Of a stretch of 64,000 nucleotides of DNA, positions 54,095-62,580 are shown piece by piece. The stretch is from Bin55 sp028819195 (lineage in GTDB: Bacteria > Pseudomonadota > Gammaproteobacteria > Pseudomonadales > Azotimanducaceae), in NCBI GenBank assembly GCA_028819195.1, contig JAPPMF010000009.1:469079-533078 (forward strand), given 5' to 3'. Each line of letters starts with the position of its first letter. Within the stretch, counting starts at the first letter, position 1. Both the position numbers and the translations under genes were made by a program. The notes below the pieces were generated by a model. That model was given only the letters and a program-made list of their open reading frames with translations. It made no database searches and had not been told where the DNA came from.

Positions 54095-54511
54095 ATGACC
54101 GAGAATACTGAGGTCGAAGTCGCTGCACCGGCAAAGTCTGGACGGCGAAGACGAAAAAGATTAGTTGTTGAGGGGCATGCACATATTCATGCGTCGTATA
54201 ACAATACGATCATAACAATTACTGATCGGCAGGGCCGAACCATTGGTTGGGCTAGCGCTGGGGTTTCTGGTTTTAAAGGGACTAGGAAAAGTACAGCGTT
54301 TGCTGCGCAAACTGCCGCTGAACGCATTGCGAACAGTATGGTTGACAATCATGGATTGAAGAGTGTGGATGTGTTTGTGAAAGGACCAGGTCCTGGCCGA
54401 GAGTCGTCCATTCGTGCTATGAATGCATGTGGGTTACGAATTTCGAGCATTACTGATGTCACACCCTTACCACACAATGGTTGTCGTCCACCGAAGAAGC
54501 GACGACCGTAA
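54095..54511 (+). CDS. rpsK: 30S ribosomal protein S11
   Basis: Platform protein next to the mRNA exit, 138 aa: HIHASYNNTIITITDRQGRT, WASAGVSGFKGTRKSTAFAAQ and KGPGPGRESSIRAMNACGLR, ending HNGCRPPKKRRP. Confidence 0.98.
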   Translation: MTENTEVEVAAPAKSGRRRRKRLVVEGHAHIHASYNNTIITITDRQGRTIGWASAGVSGFKGTRKSTAFAAQTAAERIANSMVDNHGLKSVDVFVKGPGPGRESSIRAMNACGLRISSITDVTPLPHNGCRPPKKRRP

Positions 54512-54526
54512 TTTAAGAGAATTGAT

Positions 54527-55159
54527 ATGGCACGTTATACAGGACCAAAGTTAAAGCTTTCACGCCGTGAAGGTACCGACTTATTCTTGAAGAGCGGAGT
54601 CCGACCGTTAGAAGACAAGTGTAAAGACGGACGGATTCCAGGGGAACAAGGTGCGCGACGTTCTGTCGCAGGCGGTCGCCGGACTGACTATGGTATCCAA
54701 TTGCGTGAAAAGCAAAAAGTTCGACGGTTGTATGGGATTCTGGAACGGCAGTTTCGTAATTACTATAAGAAAGCTGATCGGCAGCGCGGTGCGACCGGAA
54801 TAAATTTGTTGCGATTGTTAGAGGCACGACTCGATAACGTTGTGTATCGTTCTGGGTTTGGCGCGACCCGGGCTGAGGCGAGGCAATTGGTATCTCACAA
54901 AGGTATTCGCGTGAACGGTAAGATGGTGAATATACCGTCTTATCAAATTCAACCTGGAGACGAAGTTGAGGTTGGGAAACGGCAGCGCAAACAGCATCGG
55001 ATTGGTATGGCGCTAGAACTTGCTAGTTTACGTGGTGTTGTCGAATGGATCGAGGTAGACGTTGACAACAAAAAAGCGGTTTATAAAAGAGATCCTGAGC
55101 GCGAGGAATTAGCTCACGAAATTCAAGAAAACCTTATCGTAGAGTTGTATTCAAAGTAA
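54527..55159 (+). CDS. rpsD: 30S ribosomal protein S4
   Basis: Primary assembly protein and alpha-operon repressor in E. coli, 210 aa. It begins MARYTGPKLKLSRREGTDLF, lacks the N-terminal zinc Cys cluster, and holds the S4 RNA-binding domain RLDNVVYRSGFGATRAEARQ with VSHKGIRVNGKMVNIPSYQI. It ends NLIVELYSK. Confidence 0.98.
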   Translation: MARYTGPKLKLSRREGTDLFLKSGVRPLEDKCKDGRIPGEQGARRSVAGGRRTDYGIQLREKQKVRRLYGILERQFRNYYKKADRQRGATGINLLRLLEARLDNVVYRSGFGATRAEARQLVSHKGIRVNGKMVNIPSYQIQPGDEVEVGKRQRKQHRIGMALELASLRGVVEWIEVDVDNKKAVYKRDPEREELAHEIQENLIVELYSK

Positions 55160-55197
55160 AGTTATACTGAAAGTTAGATATTCCGAAGGAAAAATAT

Positions 55198-56178
55198 ATG
55201 GATAGTATTGGTACGGATTTGTTGCAAGCAAAAGACATTGTAGTTGATGAGATCAGTCCGACACGCTCGCGTGTTACGCTCACCCCTCTCGAACGAGGCT
55301 ATGGTCATACGATTGGTAATGCGTTACGGCGAATTTTGTTGTCGTCGATGCCTGGAGCGGCGATTTCTGAAGTTCAAATCGATGGTGTCCTGCACGAATA
55401 TTCGACTTTGCCTGGGGTACGTGAAGATATTCTCAATATCTGTTTAAACCTCAAAGGCATTGCGGTGAGTTTGACTGGCCGCGAGCAGAGTACTATGCGT
55501 CTAGTTGCTTCTGGACCTACAGAAGTTAGAGCCAGTGATTTTGTCCACGGTGACGACATCAAAATTGCTAATCCTAATCATTTGGTCTGTACGTTAAATG
55601 AGAGTGGTTCGATTCACATTGAAGCAACCGTTACTCAGGGTTTGGGCTACAAGGCAGCAGATGAAGTGCGCGCGAAGGAAGACGATCGAGTGATCGGTTT
55701 ATTGAAGTTAGATGCTTCCTATAGTCCTATGCGAAGTGTGAATTACAGTGTAGAGAAAACTCGGGTTGAACAACGAACTGATATGGACAAGTTAATCTTA
55801 TCGCTTGAATCGAATGGGACGATCAGTCCGATTGATGCCGTGAAACGAGCAGCGACGATTTTGACTCAACAGTTGGCTGGGTTTGTAGATTCAGACTTGG
55901 TGGACGAAGGGAACAGAGCGCGCGAAGCTCACAGTGTAGATCCGTTTTTGTTTCAAAAGATTGAAGAATTGAATCTCAAGAATCGTTCGATTAATTGTCT
56001 CAAAGCAGAAAAGATTTTTACGGTTGGCGAACTGGTGCAAAAGACCGAAGAGGATTTGTATCGAACCCCTAATCTAGGAAAAAAGTCGCTCACTGAAATT
56101 AAAGAAGAATTAGCGATTCGAGGTCTCAGTTTGGGTTCGAGTGTCCCGGGTTGGCCGACCGACGAGACGGCAGAATAA
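55198..56178 (+). CDS. rpoA: RNA polymerase alpha subunit
   Basis: Dimerises to start core assembly and binds UP elements and activators, 326 aa. The N-terminal domain has LTPLERGYGHTIGNALRRIL and SSMPGAAISEVQIDGVLHEY. The C-terminal domain has LNLKNRSINCLKAEKIFTVG and LGKKSLTEIKEELAIRGLSLG. It precedes rplQ by 19 bp, as is usual. Confidence 0.98.
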   Translation: MDSIGTDLLQAKDIVVDEISPTRSRVTLTPLERGYGHTIGNALRRILLSSMPGAAISEVQIDGVLHEYSTLPGVREDILNICLNLKGIAVSLTGREQSTMRLVASGPTEVRASDFVHGDDIKIANPNHLVCTLNESGSIHIEATVTQGLGYKAADEVRAKEDDRVIGLLKLDASYSPMRSVNYSVEKTRVEQRTDMDKLILSLESNGTISPIDAVKRAATILTQQLAGFVDSDLVDEGNRAREAHSVDPFLFQKIEELNLKNRSINCLKAEKIFTVGELVQKTEEDLYRTPNLGKKSLTEIKEELAIRGLSLGSSVPGWPTDETAE

Positions 56179-56197
56179 GTTAACCGACACATTTCTT

Positions 56198-56752
56198 ATG
56201 CGACATCTTAAAAGCGGTCGACATCTCAACCGAACTTCATCCCACCGCAAACGAATGTTTGCGAATATGTGTGTTTCTCTCATCGAACACGAAGAAATCA
56301 AGACCACCGTTGTCAAAGCCAAAGAATTGCGACGCTTTATTGAGCCATTGATCACTTTAGCGCGCAAAGATTCTGTAGCTAATCGACGGTTAGCTTTTGC
56401 ATATTTACGTAGTAAGTCAGCGGTAGGGAAGTTATTCCGAGAACTTGGTCCGCGGTTTGAGACTCGTCCAGGTGGTTATACCAGAATATTGAAAGCAGGT
56501 TTTCGGAAAGGCGACTCGGCGATGATCTGTTATATGTCTTTTGTCGATGATGCAGAAGTAGCAGACGATACTGCTGCTGTCGAAGACTTCGAAGCAGTGG
56601 AAGACGTCGAAGAATCCGAAGGCATAGAAGAATCTGAATCCGTTGAAGATGCGGAACCTGTTGAAGATCAAAATGAAAGTGTTGAGGCTGAGGAAATGAC
56701 TGAGTCAGCTGAGTCAGACGAGACTACACCCAAAGATCCCGAAGACAGATAA
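56198..56752 (+). CDS. rplQ: 50S ribosomal protein L17 with long acidic C-terminal tail
   Basis: The first 116 residues are ordinary L17: MRHLKSGRHLNRTSSHRKRM, KTTVVKAKELRRFIEPLITL, DSVANRRLAFAYLRSK, LGPRFETRPGGYTRILKAGF. The protein then continues for about 65 residues made mostly of Glu, Asp, Ser, Val and Ala (VEDFEAVEDVEESEGIEESE and similar repeats) to 184 aa in all, while E. coli L17 is 127 aa. The ATG at 56198 matches the family start. The stop directly abuts the stop of uvrA on the other strand. Confidence 0.95.
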   Translation: MRHLKSGRHLNRTSSHRKRMFANMCVSLIEHEEIKTTVVKAKELRRFIEPLITLARKDSVANRRLAFAYLRSKSAVGKLFRELGPRFETRPGGYTRILKAGFRKGDSAMICYMSFVDDAEVADDTAAVEDFEAVEDVEESEGIEESESVEDAEPVEDQNESVEAEEMTESAESDETTPKDPEDR

Positions 56753-59611
56753 CTAGCCGGCGGCCCTGAGATTTAGCGCAATTCCCAGCACTCTACGCAA
56801 AGAGCGCCCGGTGTGCGAGGTTTCACACTGAGCGACGGTTTCCGGAGTTCCTTCGGCAACGATTTCGCCACCTTGTTCACCACCTTCCGGTCCTAGATCG
56901 ATTATCCAATCAGCCGTCTTAATGACATCTAAGTTGTGCTCGATAACTACTACGGTGTTTCCCTGATCTCTTAACCGTGTCAGTACACCAAGTAGTAATT
57001 TGATGTCATGAAAGTGCAGTCCAGTTGTTGGTTCGTCAAGTATGTAAAGTGTTTTTCCTGTATCGCGTTTAGATAACTCCTTAGATAACTTCACACGTTG
57101 GGCTTCCCCACCTGACAACGTTGTCGCACTTTGCCCGAGGCGGATATAGGTAAGTCCTACATCAGCGAGTGTTTGTAATTTTTGCTTAATAAAGGGGATT
57201 GCGTGAAAAAAGTCGAGTGCTTCTTCGACTGTCATATCAAGCACTTCATGGATATTCTTACCTTTGTAACGGACTTCTAGGGTTTCACGGTTGTACCGCA
57301 TCCCGTTGCACACATCGCACGAAACATACACGTCGGGTAGAAAGTGCATTTCCACTTTGATGAGACCGTCTCCTTGGCATGCTTCGCACCGCCCCCCTTT
57401 GACATTGAAACTAAACCGACCCGGAGCATATCCGCGAACTCTAGATTCCTGTGTTTTTGTAAATAGATCACGAATAGCTGTAAACAGTCCGGTGTAAGTT
57501 GCTGGATTGGATCGTGGGGTACGACCGATCGGACTTTGATCAATATCAATAACTTTATCGAGTTCTTCAAGTCCAACTATATCATCGTAAGGTGCTGGAA
57601 CAACCCGAATAGAGCGATTGAGTTCTCGTGCCGCAATTGGATATAGCGTATGATTGATCAAGGTTGACTTCCCGGATCCGCTAACGCCGGTGACACAGGT
57701 GAACAACCCTATTGGAATCACAACTTGCATATCTTTGAGGTTGTTTCCGGTCAAACCACTGAGAACTAGTTGTTTGGAGGATTCGTTGGGGGTTCTTTCT
57801 TGTGGAATTTCGATTTTCTGTCGGCCGGTCAAGTATTGCGCGGTCAGTGATCGTTTCGAGTTTCGTACTTTACTGTACGATCCATGTACGACAACTTCTC
57901 CCCCATGGATTCCAGCTTTTGGCCCCATATCGACGATATGATCCGCGGTTCTGATGGCTTCCTCGTCGTGTTCCACCACAATCACTGTATTCCCTAAATC
58001 GCGGAGATTGGTCAAGGTTGATAACAACCGTTCGTTGTCGCGTTGGTGTAGCCCAATCGAAGGTTCGTCGAGGATGTACATGACGCCTACCAGTCCGGCG
58101 CCAATTTGACTAGCTAAGCGAATACGTTGTCCTTCGCCACCCGATAGACTATTTGCCGATCGATCTAAGGTCAGATAGTTCAAGCCGACGTTGACGAGAA
58201 AGGAAAGACGCGCATGGATTTCTTTTTGTACTTTCTCGGCAATTACGGCTTGTTTACCGGTCAGTTGAAGGGATTGGAAGCTCTGCAGTGCGTCTGAAAT
58301 CGACATAGCGGTGAAATCGGCTATAGATTTTTCGTCGATGAAAACATTTCTAGATTCCTCGCGTAATCTCGATCCGTTACATTTCACACAAGCGGTTGCA
58401 CTCATGAATTTTTGTAGTTTTTCTCGTACGCTACTGGATACTGTTTGGCGATATCGATTTTCGAGTACTTGGAGTACGCCAGGGAACCGAATTTTGCGAG
58501 TCGTTCGACCTCTTCTCCAATCTATAAGGACGGGAATTTTTTCTTTCACTCCTTGAAACAAAGCATCGATAAAACGTCTTGGTAAGGCGTCGTAAGGTAC
58601 TTCTATGTCGACCTTCAGAAGTTTTGCCAGGGATTCAATGATTGCCCAATTCCATCGAGAACCTCGATCCCAGCCGACGACTGCACCTTCGGCAAGTGTG
58701 AGCGTGGAGTCTACAACTAGTAGACGAGGATCGAATTTATTCTCCCGTCCGATACCATCGCATTCGGTACACGCACCTGCTGGATTATTGAACGAAAACA
58801 TTCTTGGTTGTAACTCGCCAACGCTATAGTTGCAGTGTGGACAACCAAACCGAGCGGAAAATACTTGTTCTGGCCACTCGGCATCATCCATCGGGGCAAT
58901 CACAGCAATATCGTCGGTAAGTCGCAGGGTAATCTCAAAAGTATCAGCTAACCGTTGTTCAATCCCTTCGCGCACAACAATGCGGTCCACGACAACATCA
59001 ATTGAGTGTTTCTTGTTGCGATCGAGAGTAGGAGGATGGTCTAATGTTGTTACTATACCATCGATTCGAGCTCGGATAAATCCCTGCGCTATGAGGTCGG
59101 CGAAAACATGGACATGTTCTCCTTTTCGTTGGGATACTACCGGCGCAAGAACCATAAGTCTAGTATTGGGTGGTAATTGCATCACAGTGTCGACCATATC
59201 GCTGATTGACAACGCCGACAGCGGTACTTGGTGCTTCGGACACCGCGGTTCTCCTGCCCGCGCGAATAACAGCCTCAAGTAGTCGTAAATTTCAGTAATC
59301 GTACCGACGGTGGAGCGGGGGTTGTGTAGGGTCGTTTTTTGTTCTATTGAAATGGCTGGAGATAGTCCTTCGATGAGGTCGACATCTGGTTTGTCCATCA
59401 TTGATAGGAACTGTCTTGCATAAGCAGAGAGTGATTCGACATAGCGGCGTTGCCCTTCGGCGTACAAGGTGTCGAAGGCTAGAGAAGACTTACCTGAGCC
59501 AGACAACCCGGTTATCACAGTCAATTTATCGCGTGGTATGTCTACGTCGATATTCTTGAGGTTGTGGGTACGAGCACCTCGTACCGAGATCGTCGATGAA
59601 GATTTACTCAA
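56753..59611 (-). CDS. uvrA: Excinuclease ABC subunit A
   Basis: Damage-recognition ATPase of nucleotide excision repair, 952 aa (E. coli 940). It has two ABC modules, GLSGSGKSSLAFDTLYAEGQ and GVSGSGKSTLINHTLYPI, and signatures NSLSGGEGQRIRLA and TTLSGGEAQRVKLSKEL. Zinc modules are CPHCNYSVGELQPRMFSFNN/CTEC, CVKC and CEACQGDG/CDVC. The start is TTG. No LexA-type box (CTGT-N8-ACAG) was found just upstream. The gene is convergent with rplQ with no base between the stops. Confidence 0.98.
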   Translation of the reverse strand: MSKSSSTISVRGARTHNLKNIDVDIPRDKLTVITGLSGSGKSSLAFDTLYAEGQRRYVESLSAYARQFLSMMDKPDVDLIEGLSPAISIEQKTTLHNPRSTVGTITEIYDYLRLLFARAGEPRCPKHQVPLSALSISDMVDTVMQLPPNTRLMVLAPVVSQRKGEHVHVFADLIAQGFIRARIDGIVTTLDHPPTLDRNKKHSIDVVVDRIVVREGIEQRLADTFEITLRLTDDIAVIAPMDDAEWPEQVFSARFGCPHCNYSVGELQPRMFSFNNPAGACTECDGIGRENKFDPRLLVVDSTLTLAEGAVVGWDRGSRWNWAIIESLAKLLKVDIEVPYDALPRRFIDALFQGVKEKIPVLIDWRRGRTTRKIRFPGVLQVLENRYRQTVSSSVREKLQKFMSATACVKCNGSRLREESRNVFIDEKSIADFTAMSISDALQSFQSLQLTGKQAVIAEKVQKEIHARLSFLVNVGLNYLTLDRSANSLSGGEGQRIRLASQIGAGLVGVMYILDEPSIGLHQRDNERLLSTLTNLRDLGNTVIVVEHDEEAIRTADHIVDMGPKAGIHGGEVVVHGSYSKVRNSKRSLTAQYLTGRQKIEIPQERTPNESSKQLVLSGLTGNNLKDMQVVIPIGLFTCVTGVSGSGKSTLINHTLYPIAARELNRSIRVVPAPYDDIVGLEELDKVIDIDQSPIGRTPRSNPATYTGLFTAIRDLFTKTQESRVRGYAPGRFSFNVKGGRCEACQGDGLIKVEMHFLPDVYVSCDVCNGMRYNRETLEVRYKGKNIHEVLDMTVEEALDFFHAIPFIKQKLQTLADVGLTYIRLGQSATTLSGGEAQRVKLSKELSKRDTGKTLYILDEPTTGLHFHDIKLLLGVLTRLRDQGNTVVVIEHNLDVIKTADWIIDLGPEGGEQGGEIVAEGTPETVAQCETSHTGRSLRRVLGIALNLRAAG

Positions 59612-59668
59612 TAGTCCCGTTATTCCTTTGGTAAGCTCGACAAGTTACTCGCGATTGACCTGTATCGT

Positions 59669-60262
59669 TTATGGTAGCGAGTTTTCTGAGTATAGAGACT
59701 CGAGATGCGTGCGTTCCGGGTGTAAATATGGTGGGGCTGGCGTCAGTTCACTAATGAATTCCGCGAGACTTGAAGCGACAATTTTTTCGGCCTTGTACGC
59801 AGGTCTTTCTAGTTGAACTTCTCCGGTAGCATTATTCACCGTTAGAAATAGTCGAGAATCTGGGGTAGTGCAAGCGAAGAATACACTAAGCTCGAGTCGA
59901 TAACGTCGTTGAGTGAGCACATGACCGATTAAATTTTCCAGAAAACGGTCTCTATCTTCCTCGTTCCATAATAAGATAAGACTGACGTGTCCGTAGCTCG
60001 ATGTGGCTTCGAGACAACCTGACCAGTAAGCTCCAAAATACTGTTTAATCGACGGATGAATCGTCGTTTCGATCGCCTCTTCAAACTGAGCAAAATCGTC
60101 AGCAATATTTCTTGGAGTTGGTCGCCATGGTATTGCGGAATAACTTTCGAATGTTCTCAAGTCGCCGACTTGGCACGGTGAGCACCAGGTTGGATCGTAC
60201 TCACTCCACAGTGTAGGATACTGCGATAGGGTAGCTTCGACAAACTGATCTAGTTCGATCAT
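59669..60262 (-). CDS. syd: SecY-interacting protein Syd
   Basis: Small cytosolic protein that in E. coli binds SecY and helps survey faulty translocons. The 197-aa protein aligns by eye with E. coli Syd: TIHPSIKQYFGAYWSG, LILLWNEEDRDRFLENLIGH, VLTQRRYRL, VNNATGEVQLE and SSLAEFISELTP. It lies between uvrA and the stress-response cluster on the same strand. The C-terminus is about 25 residues longer than in E. coli. secY is 6 kb away but not in an operon with it. Confidence 0.85.
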   Translation of the reverse strand: MIELDQFVEATLSQYPTLWSEYDPTWCSPCQVGDLRTFESYSAIPWRPTPRNIADDFAQFEEAIETTIHPSIKQYFGAYWSGCLEATSSYGHVSLILLWNEEDRDRFLENLIGHVLTQRRYRLELSVFFACTTPDSRLFLTVNNATGEVQLERPAYKAEKIVASSLAEFISELTPAPPYLHPERTHLESLYSENSLP

Positions 60263-60289
60263 AGGGTTCGATTGTACACCGTACCAAGA

Positions 60290-60745
60290 TTATTCAGTTT
60301 CCTTACTCTCTTGTAGTTCTTTGAATGCTTTGTCAAACATTTGTCGCCGTTCTGCAGGACTCAATTGTTCGTAGAGTTCAATAAAGAATTGATCCGAGTG
60401 TTCGCGTGCATTAGACAGCGATCGAGCGTGCATTTCTGACGCTTTTCGTAGGAGGTTGATGTCAAACGGTTCGGCGTGCATTGCTTTGTAGAGTTGGTTT
60501 CTAGTATCAATTACTCGACCATATAGGGAGCGCATTGATTGCCGATGATTCTCGAGGTCAGGCATGAGTTCCTCGACCCGATCCTGTGGTAATGCTCGTA
60601 GTAAACGAGAAAAACCGACCTGCATCTCAGAACTGTTGTCAGGTCGATGTTCGGAGATGTGTTGGCCGATAAGGTATCCGATTACACCGAGATTAAGTAC
60701 GACCGATACACATAGCGCAAAGACAAGTACCTTTTGTTTAGTCAT
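60290..60745 (-). CDS. Periplasmic CnrR/CpxP-like (heavy-metal sensor type) protein
   Basis: A 151-aa protein with an N-terminal membrane anchor or signal (VLVFALCVSVVLNLGVIGYLIG) and a helical periplasmic part. The pattern RLLRALPQDRVEELMP, LYKAMHAEPFDINLLRKASE and LYEQLSPAERRQMFDKA is that of CnrR/ZraP/CpxP-like sensors (LTxxQ/LSPxxR type helices). Its ATG overlaps the anti-sigma candidate by 8 nt. It probably senses envelope stress or a ligand for that anti-sigma factor; the ligand is unknown. Confidence 0.75.
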   Translation of the reverse strand: MTKQKVLVFALCVSVVLNLGVIGYLIGQHISEHRPDNSSEMQVGFSRLLRALPQDRVEELMPDLENHRQSMRSLYGRVIDTRNQLYKAMHAEPFDINLLRKASEMHARSLSNAREHSDQFFIELYEQLSPAERRQMFDKAFKELQESKETE

Positions 60746-61157
60746 CCGACATTGCTAGGTAATTGACTGGATCTTCAAATCGTTCTGTAGTCAGTTCTTC
60801 CTCTACTAAAAGTATATCCTGGTTGGGGCCACTACCGAGTATGAATCCTATCACTAATGGGATCATAGCCAGTATTGGTTTTAGCACCCAGTTAGAAACG
60901 TGTCGATACCAATTGTAATTAGGTTGCCGGACGGTTGAAATTTGATTCAGAACCTTTGCTTCAACATTTGTGGGTTGTGGGACAAACAAAGCTTTTAGTA
61001 CTAACCGATCAATGTACTGCACTTGCGAAAACAATTCGTGAGCTTCCGCGGATTCGGCGATATATGATTGCACTTGCTGTCTTAACTGTTGATCAGGCCA
61101 TTGGTTCAAATCTGATCCATGACGGTCAAGTAAGTTGCCTAGCTCTTGAATATTCAT
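60738..61157 (-). CDS. Putative transmembrane anti-sigma factor
   Basis: A 139-aa protein from MNIQELGNLLDRHGSDLNQW, with one membrane segment (LKPILAMIPLVIGFILGSG). The N-terminal pattern LLDRHGSDLNQWP...AHELF is common in membrane proteins encoded right after ECF sigma genes; no zinc HxxxCxxC motif is present. It starts 4 bp after the sigma stop; a longer frame from GTG 61196 would overlap the sigma gene by 35 nt. Its job is inferred from position and topology. Confidence 0.72.
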   Translation of the reverse strand: MNIQELGNLLDRHGSDLNQWPDQQLRQQVQSYIAESAEAHELFSQVQYIDRLVLKALFVPQPTNVEAKVLNQISTVRQPNYNWYRHVSNWVLKPILAMIPLVIGFILGSGPNQDILLVEEELTTERFEDPVNYLAMSDD

Positions 61158-61161
61158 CTTT

Positions 61162-61704
61162 CTATTGATGTTGTTGTGTACTCCCAAGGATTTCACGTAA
61201 TTTTCGGCGTGCTCTAGACAGTAACGATTCTACTGCATCTACCGACGAATCCAACAATTCAGCCACTTCTGCTTGCGACCAACCTTCAACTTGACAGAGC
61301 ACGAACGCGGTTTTTTGCCGTTCAGGTAGAGTTTGAATTGCTTTTTGTAAAGTCAAGATTAGGATTTCGTCACGCCGCAATGAGTCATCGGCGATTCGGT
61401 CAAAGTCTACATCGTCAACAAATTGGGCGCGTTGTTTTTTGTAATGATCAATACATAAATTGCGTGCAATTTGATACATCCAAGTTGAGAACTTCGCTTT
61501 ATTGGGGATCCATAATTTGGATTTAGCCCAAACACGTAAGAATGTTTCTTGAACTAGCTCTTCGGCAATTTGCACGTTTTGACACATCCTGAAAATGTAG
61601 GAGTGAACAGCGTTTGTATGTCGATTCATCAATTGCTCAAACGCGATTTCGTCGCCTTTTTGCACTCGAAGCATTAGTGTCGCATCGGATTCTTTGGTGT
61701 TCAA
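61162..61704 (-). CDS. ECF (extracytoplasmic function) RNA polymerase sigma factor
   Basis: A 180-aa sigma70-family factor with region 2 (FEQLMNRHTNAVHSYIFRMC, ELVQETFLRVWAK, FSTWMYQIARNLCIDHYKK) and region 4 (AIQTLPERQKTAFVLCQVEG, WSQAEVAELLDSSVDAVESL, LSRARRKLRE). The callable start is TTG at 61704; an ATG ten codons in would cut region 2. Together with the next two genes it forms a sigma/anti-sigma/periplasmic-sensor set. The two EF-hand genes upstream may be its targets, though no ECF-type -35/-10 was recognised before them. Confidence 0.93.
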   Translation of the reverse strand: MNTKESDATLMLRVQKGDEIAFEQLMNRHTNAVHSYIFRMCQNVQIAEELVQETFLRVWAKSKLWIPNKAKFSTWMYQIARNLCIDHYKKQRAQFVDDVDFDRIADDSLRRDEILILTLQKAIQTLPERQKTAFVLCQVEGWSQAEVAELLDSSVDAVESLLSRARRKLREILGSTQQHQ

Positions 61705-61756
61705 GAAAGAATCGGATCTTGCTAAGACCTAACGACTGGACTGTCAACGTGTCGTT

Positions 61757-62521
61757 TTACTCAGATTCTGAAGCGCTGTCTTCGTCTTTACCTGTAATTT
61801 TTACCTCATCGACATGCAGATAGACTCTTTTTTCGACTTTGACATCGGATTCAACTTCAACTCCATCTTCAGTTTTAAATCGAACGATATTGTTGCTGCT
61901 GCCATCATCCCGACCGAATACGCGAAAAGATTGACTGAAGGCATCACGGAGTAGTGCTGGATTGTCTGACTTTGAATATTCCTTTCGTGATAAATATCCA
62001 TCGCCATCTTCATCCATTTCTTCGAGTGAATCGAGATGGGCACTAAATTCGCCTCGGTCAACGCTACCATTCCGGTCAGTGTCTAGTTCATCTAATCCCA
62101 ACTGAAGTCGATGTCTACGAATATTCTTCTCTTCGTTATCAAACTCGTCTCGGTCCATCACACCATCTTGATTAGTATCACAGATATCAAAGCGATCGAT
62201 TTCCGCGTCCCATTTCATAAATTTTTCCTGAGCAACTCGGGCTCGACGGCGCATAGTTTGTGCTTGATCTTCGGTCACTTTCTCGAAGTCGATGTCGATT
62301 TCGTCTAAACTGATTCGACCATTGCTATCCGCATCAAGCAAGTCGAACGAAGAGTTGGTAGATTCTCGGAGTTCATTGATATTGAAACCTTTGTTGAACC
62401 AGGTAGCACTATCTTCGGAAATTACGCGGTACCTTCCATCTTGAGCTTGAACAGAGGTAGCGATAGCAAATCCGGCAAAAACTAGTAAGGTGATAACAAA
62501 TTTTGTAGTGATTGTTTTCAT
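61757..62521 (-). CDS. Exported EF-hand calcium-binding protein (four loops)
   Basis: A 254-aa protein with a signal peptide (ITTKFVITLLVFAGFAIATSVQA, cleavage after AQA likely). Four EF-hand loops with acidic ligands at positions 1, 3, 5 and 12 are DADSNGRISLDE, DTNQDGVMDRDE, DTDRNGSVDRGE and DEDGDGYLSRKE. The C-terminal 55 residues are charged, with VKVEKRVYLHVDEVKITG. A good ribosome site (AGAGAGGAGAC) precedes the ATG. It lies 52 bp upstream of the ECF sigma gene and is a paralog of the next gene. Calcium binding is expected from the loops; the function is unknown. Confidence 0.85.
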   Translation of the reverse strand: MKTITTKFVITLLVFAGFAIATSVQAQDGRYRVISEDSATWFNKGFNINELRESTNSSFDLLDADSNGRISLDEIDIDFEKVTEDQAQTMRRRARVAQEKFMKWDAEIDRFDICDTNQDGVMDRDEFDNEEKNIRRHRLQLGLDELDTDRNGSVDRGEFSAHLDSLEEMDEDGDGYLSRKEYSKSDNPALLRDAFSQSFRVFGRDDGSSNNIVRFKTEDGVEVESDVKVEKRVYLHVDEVKITGKDEDSASESE

Positions 62522-62580
62522 GATGAGTCTCCTCTCTCTATTTTGGTAGAAACTTCACTTATATATATACGAAATTGAGG

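Noticed and set aside
59612..59720. LexA (SOS) box ahead of uvrA
   Set aside because: A CTGT is present but no matching ACAG eight bases away; no site could be supported.
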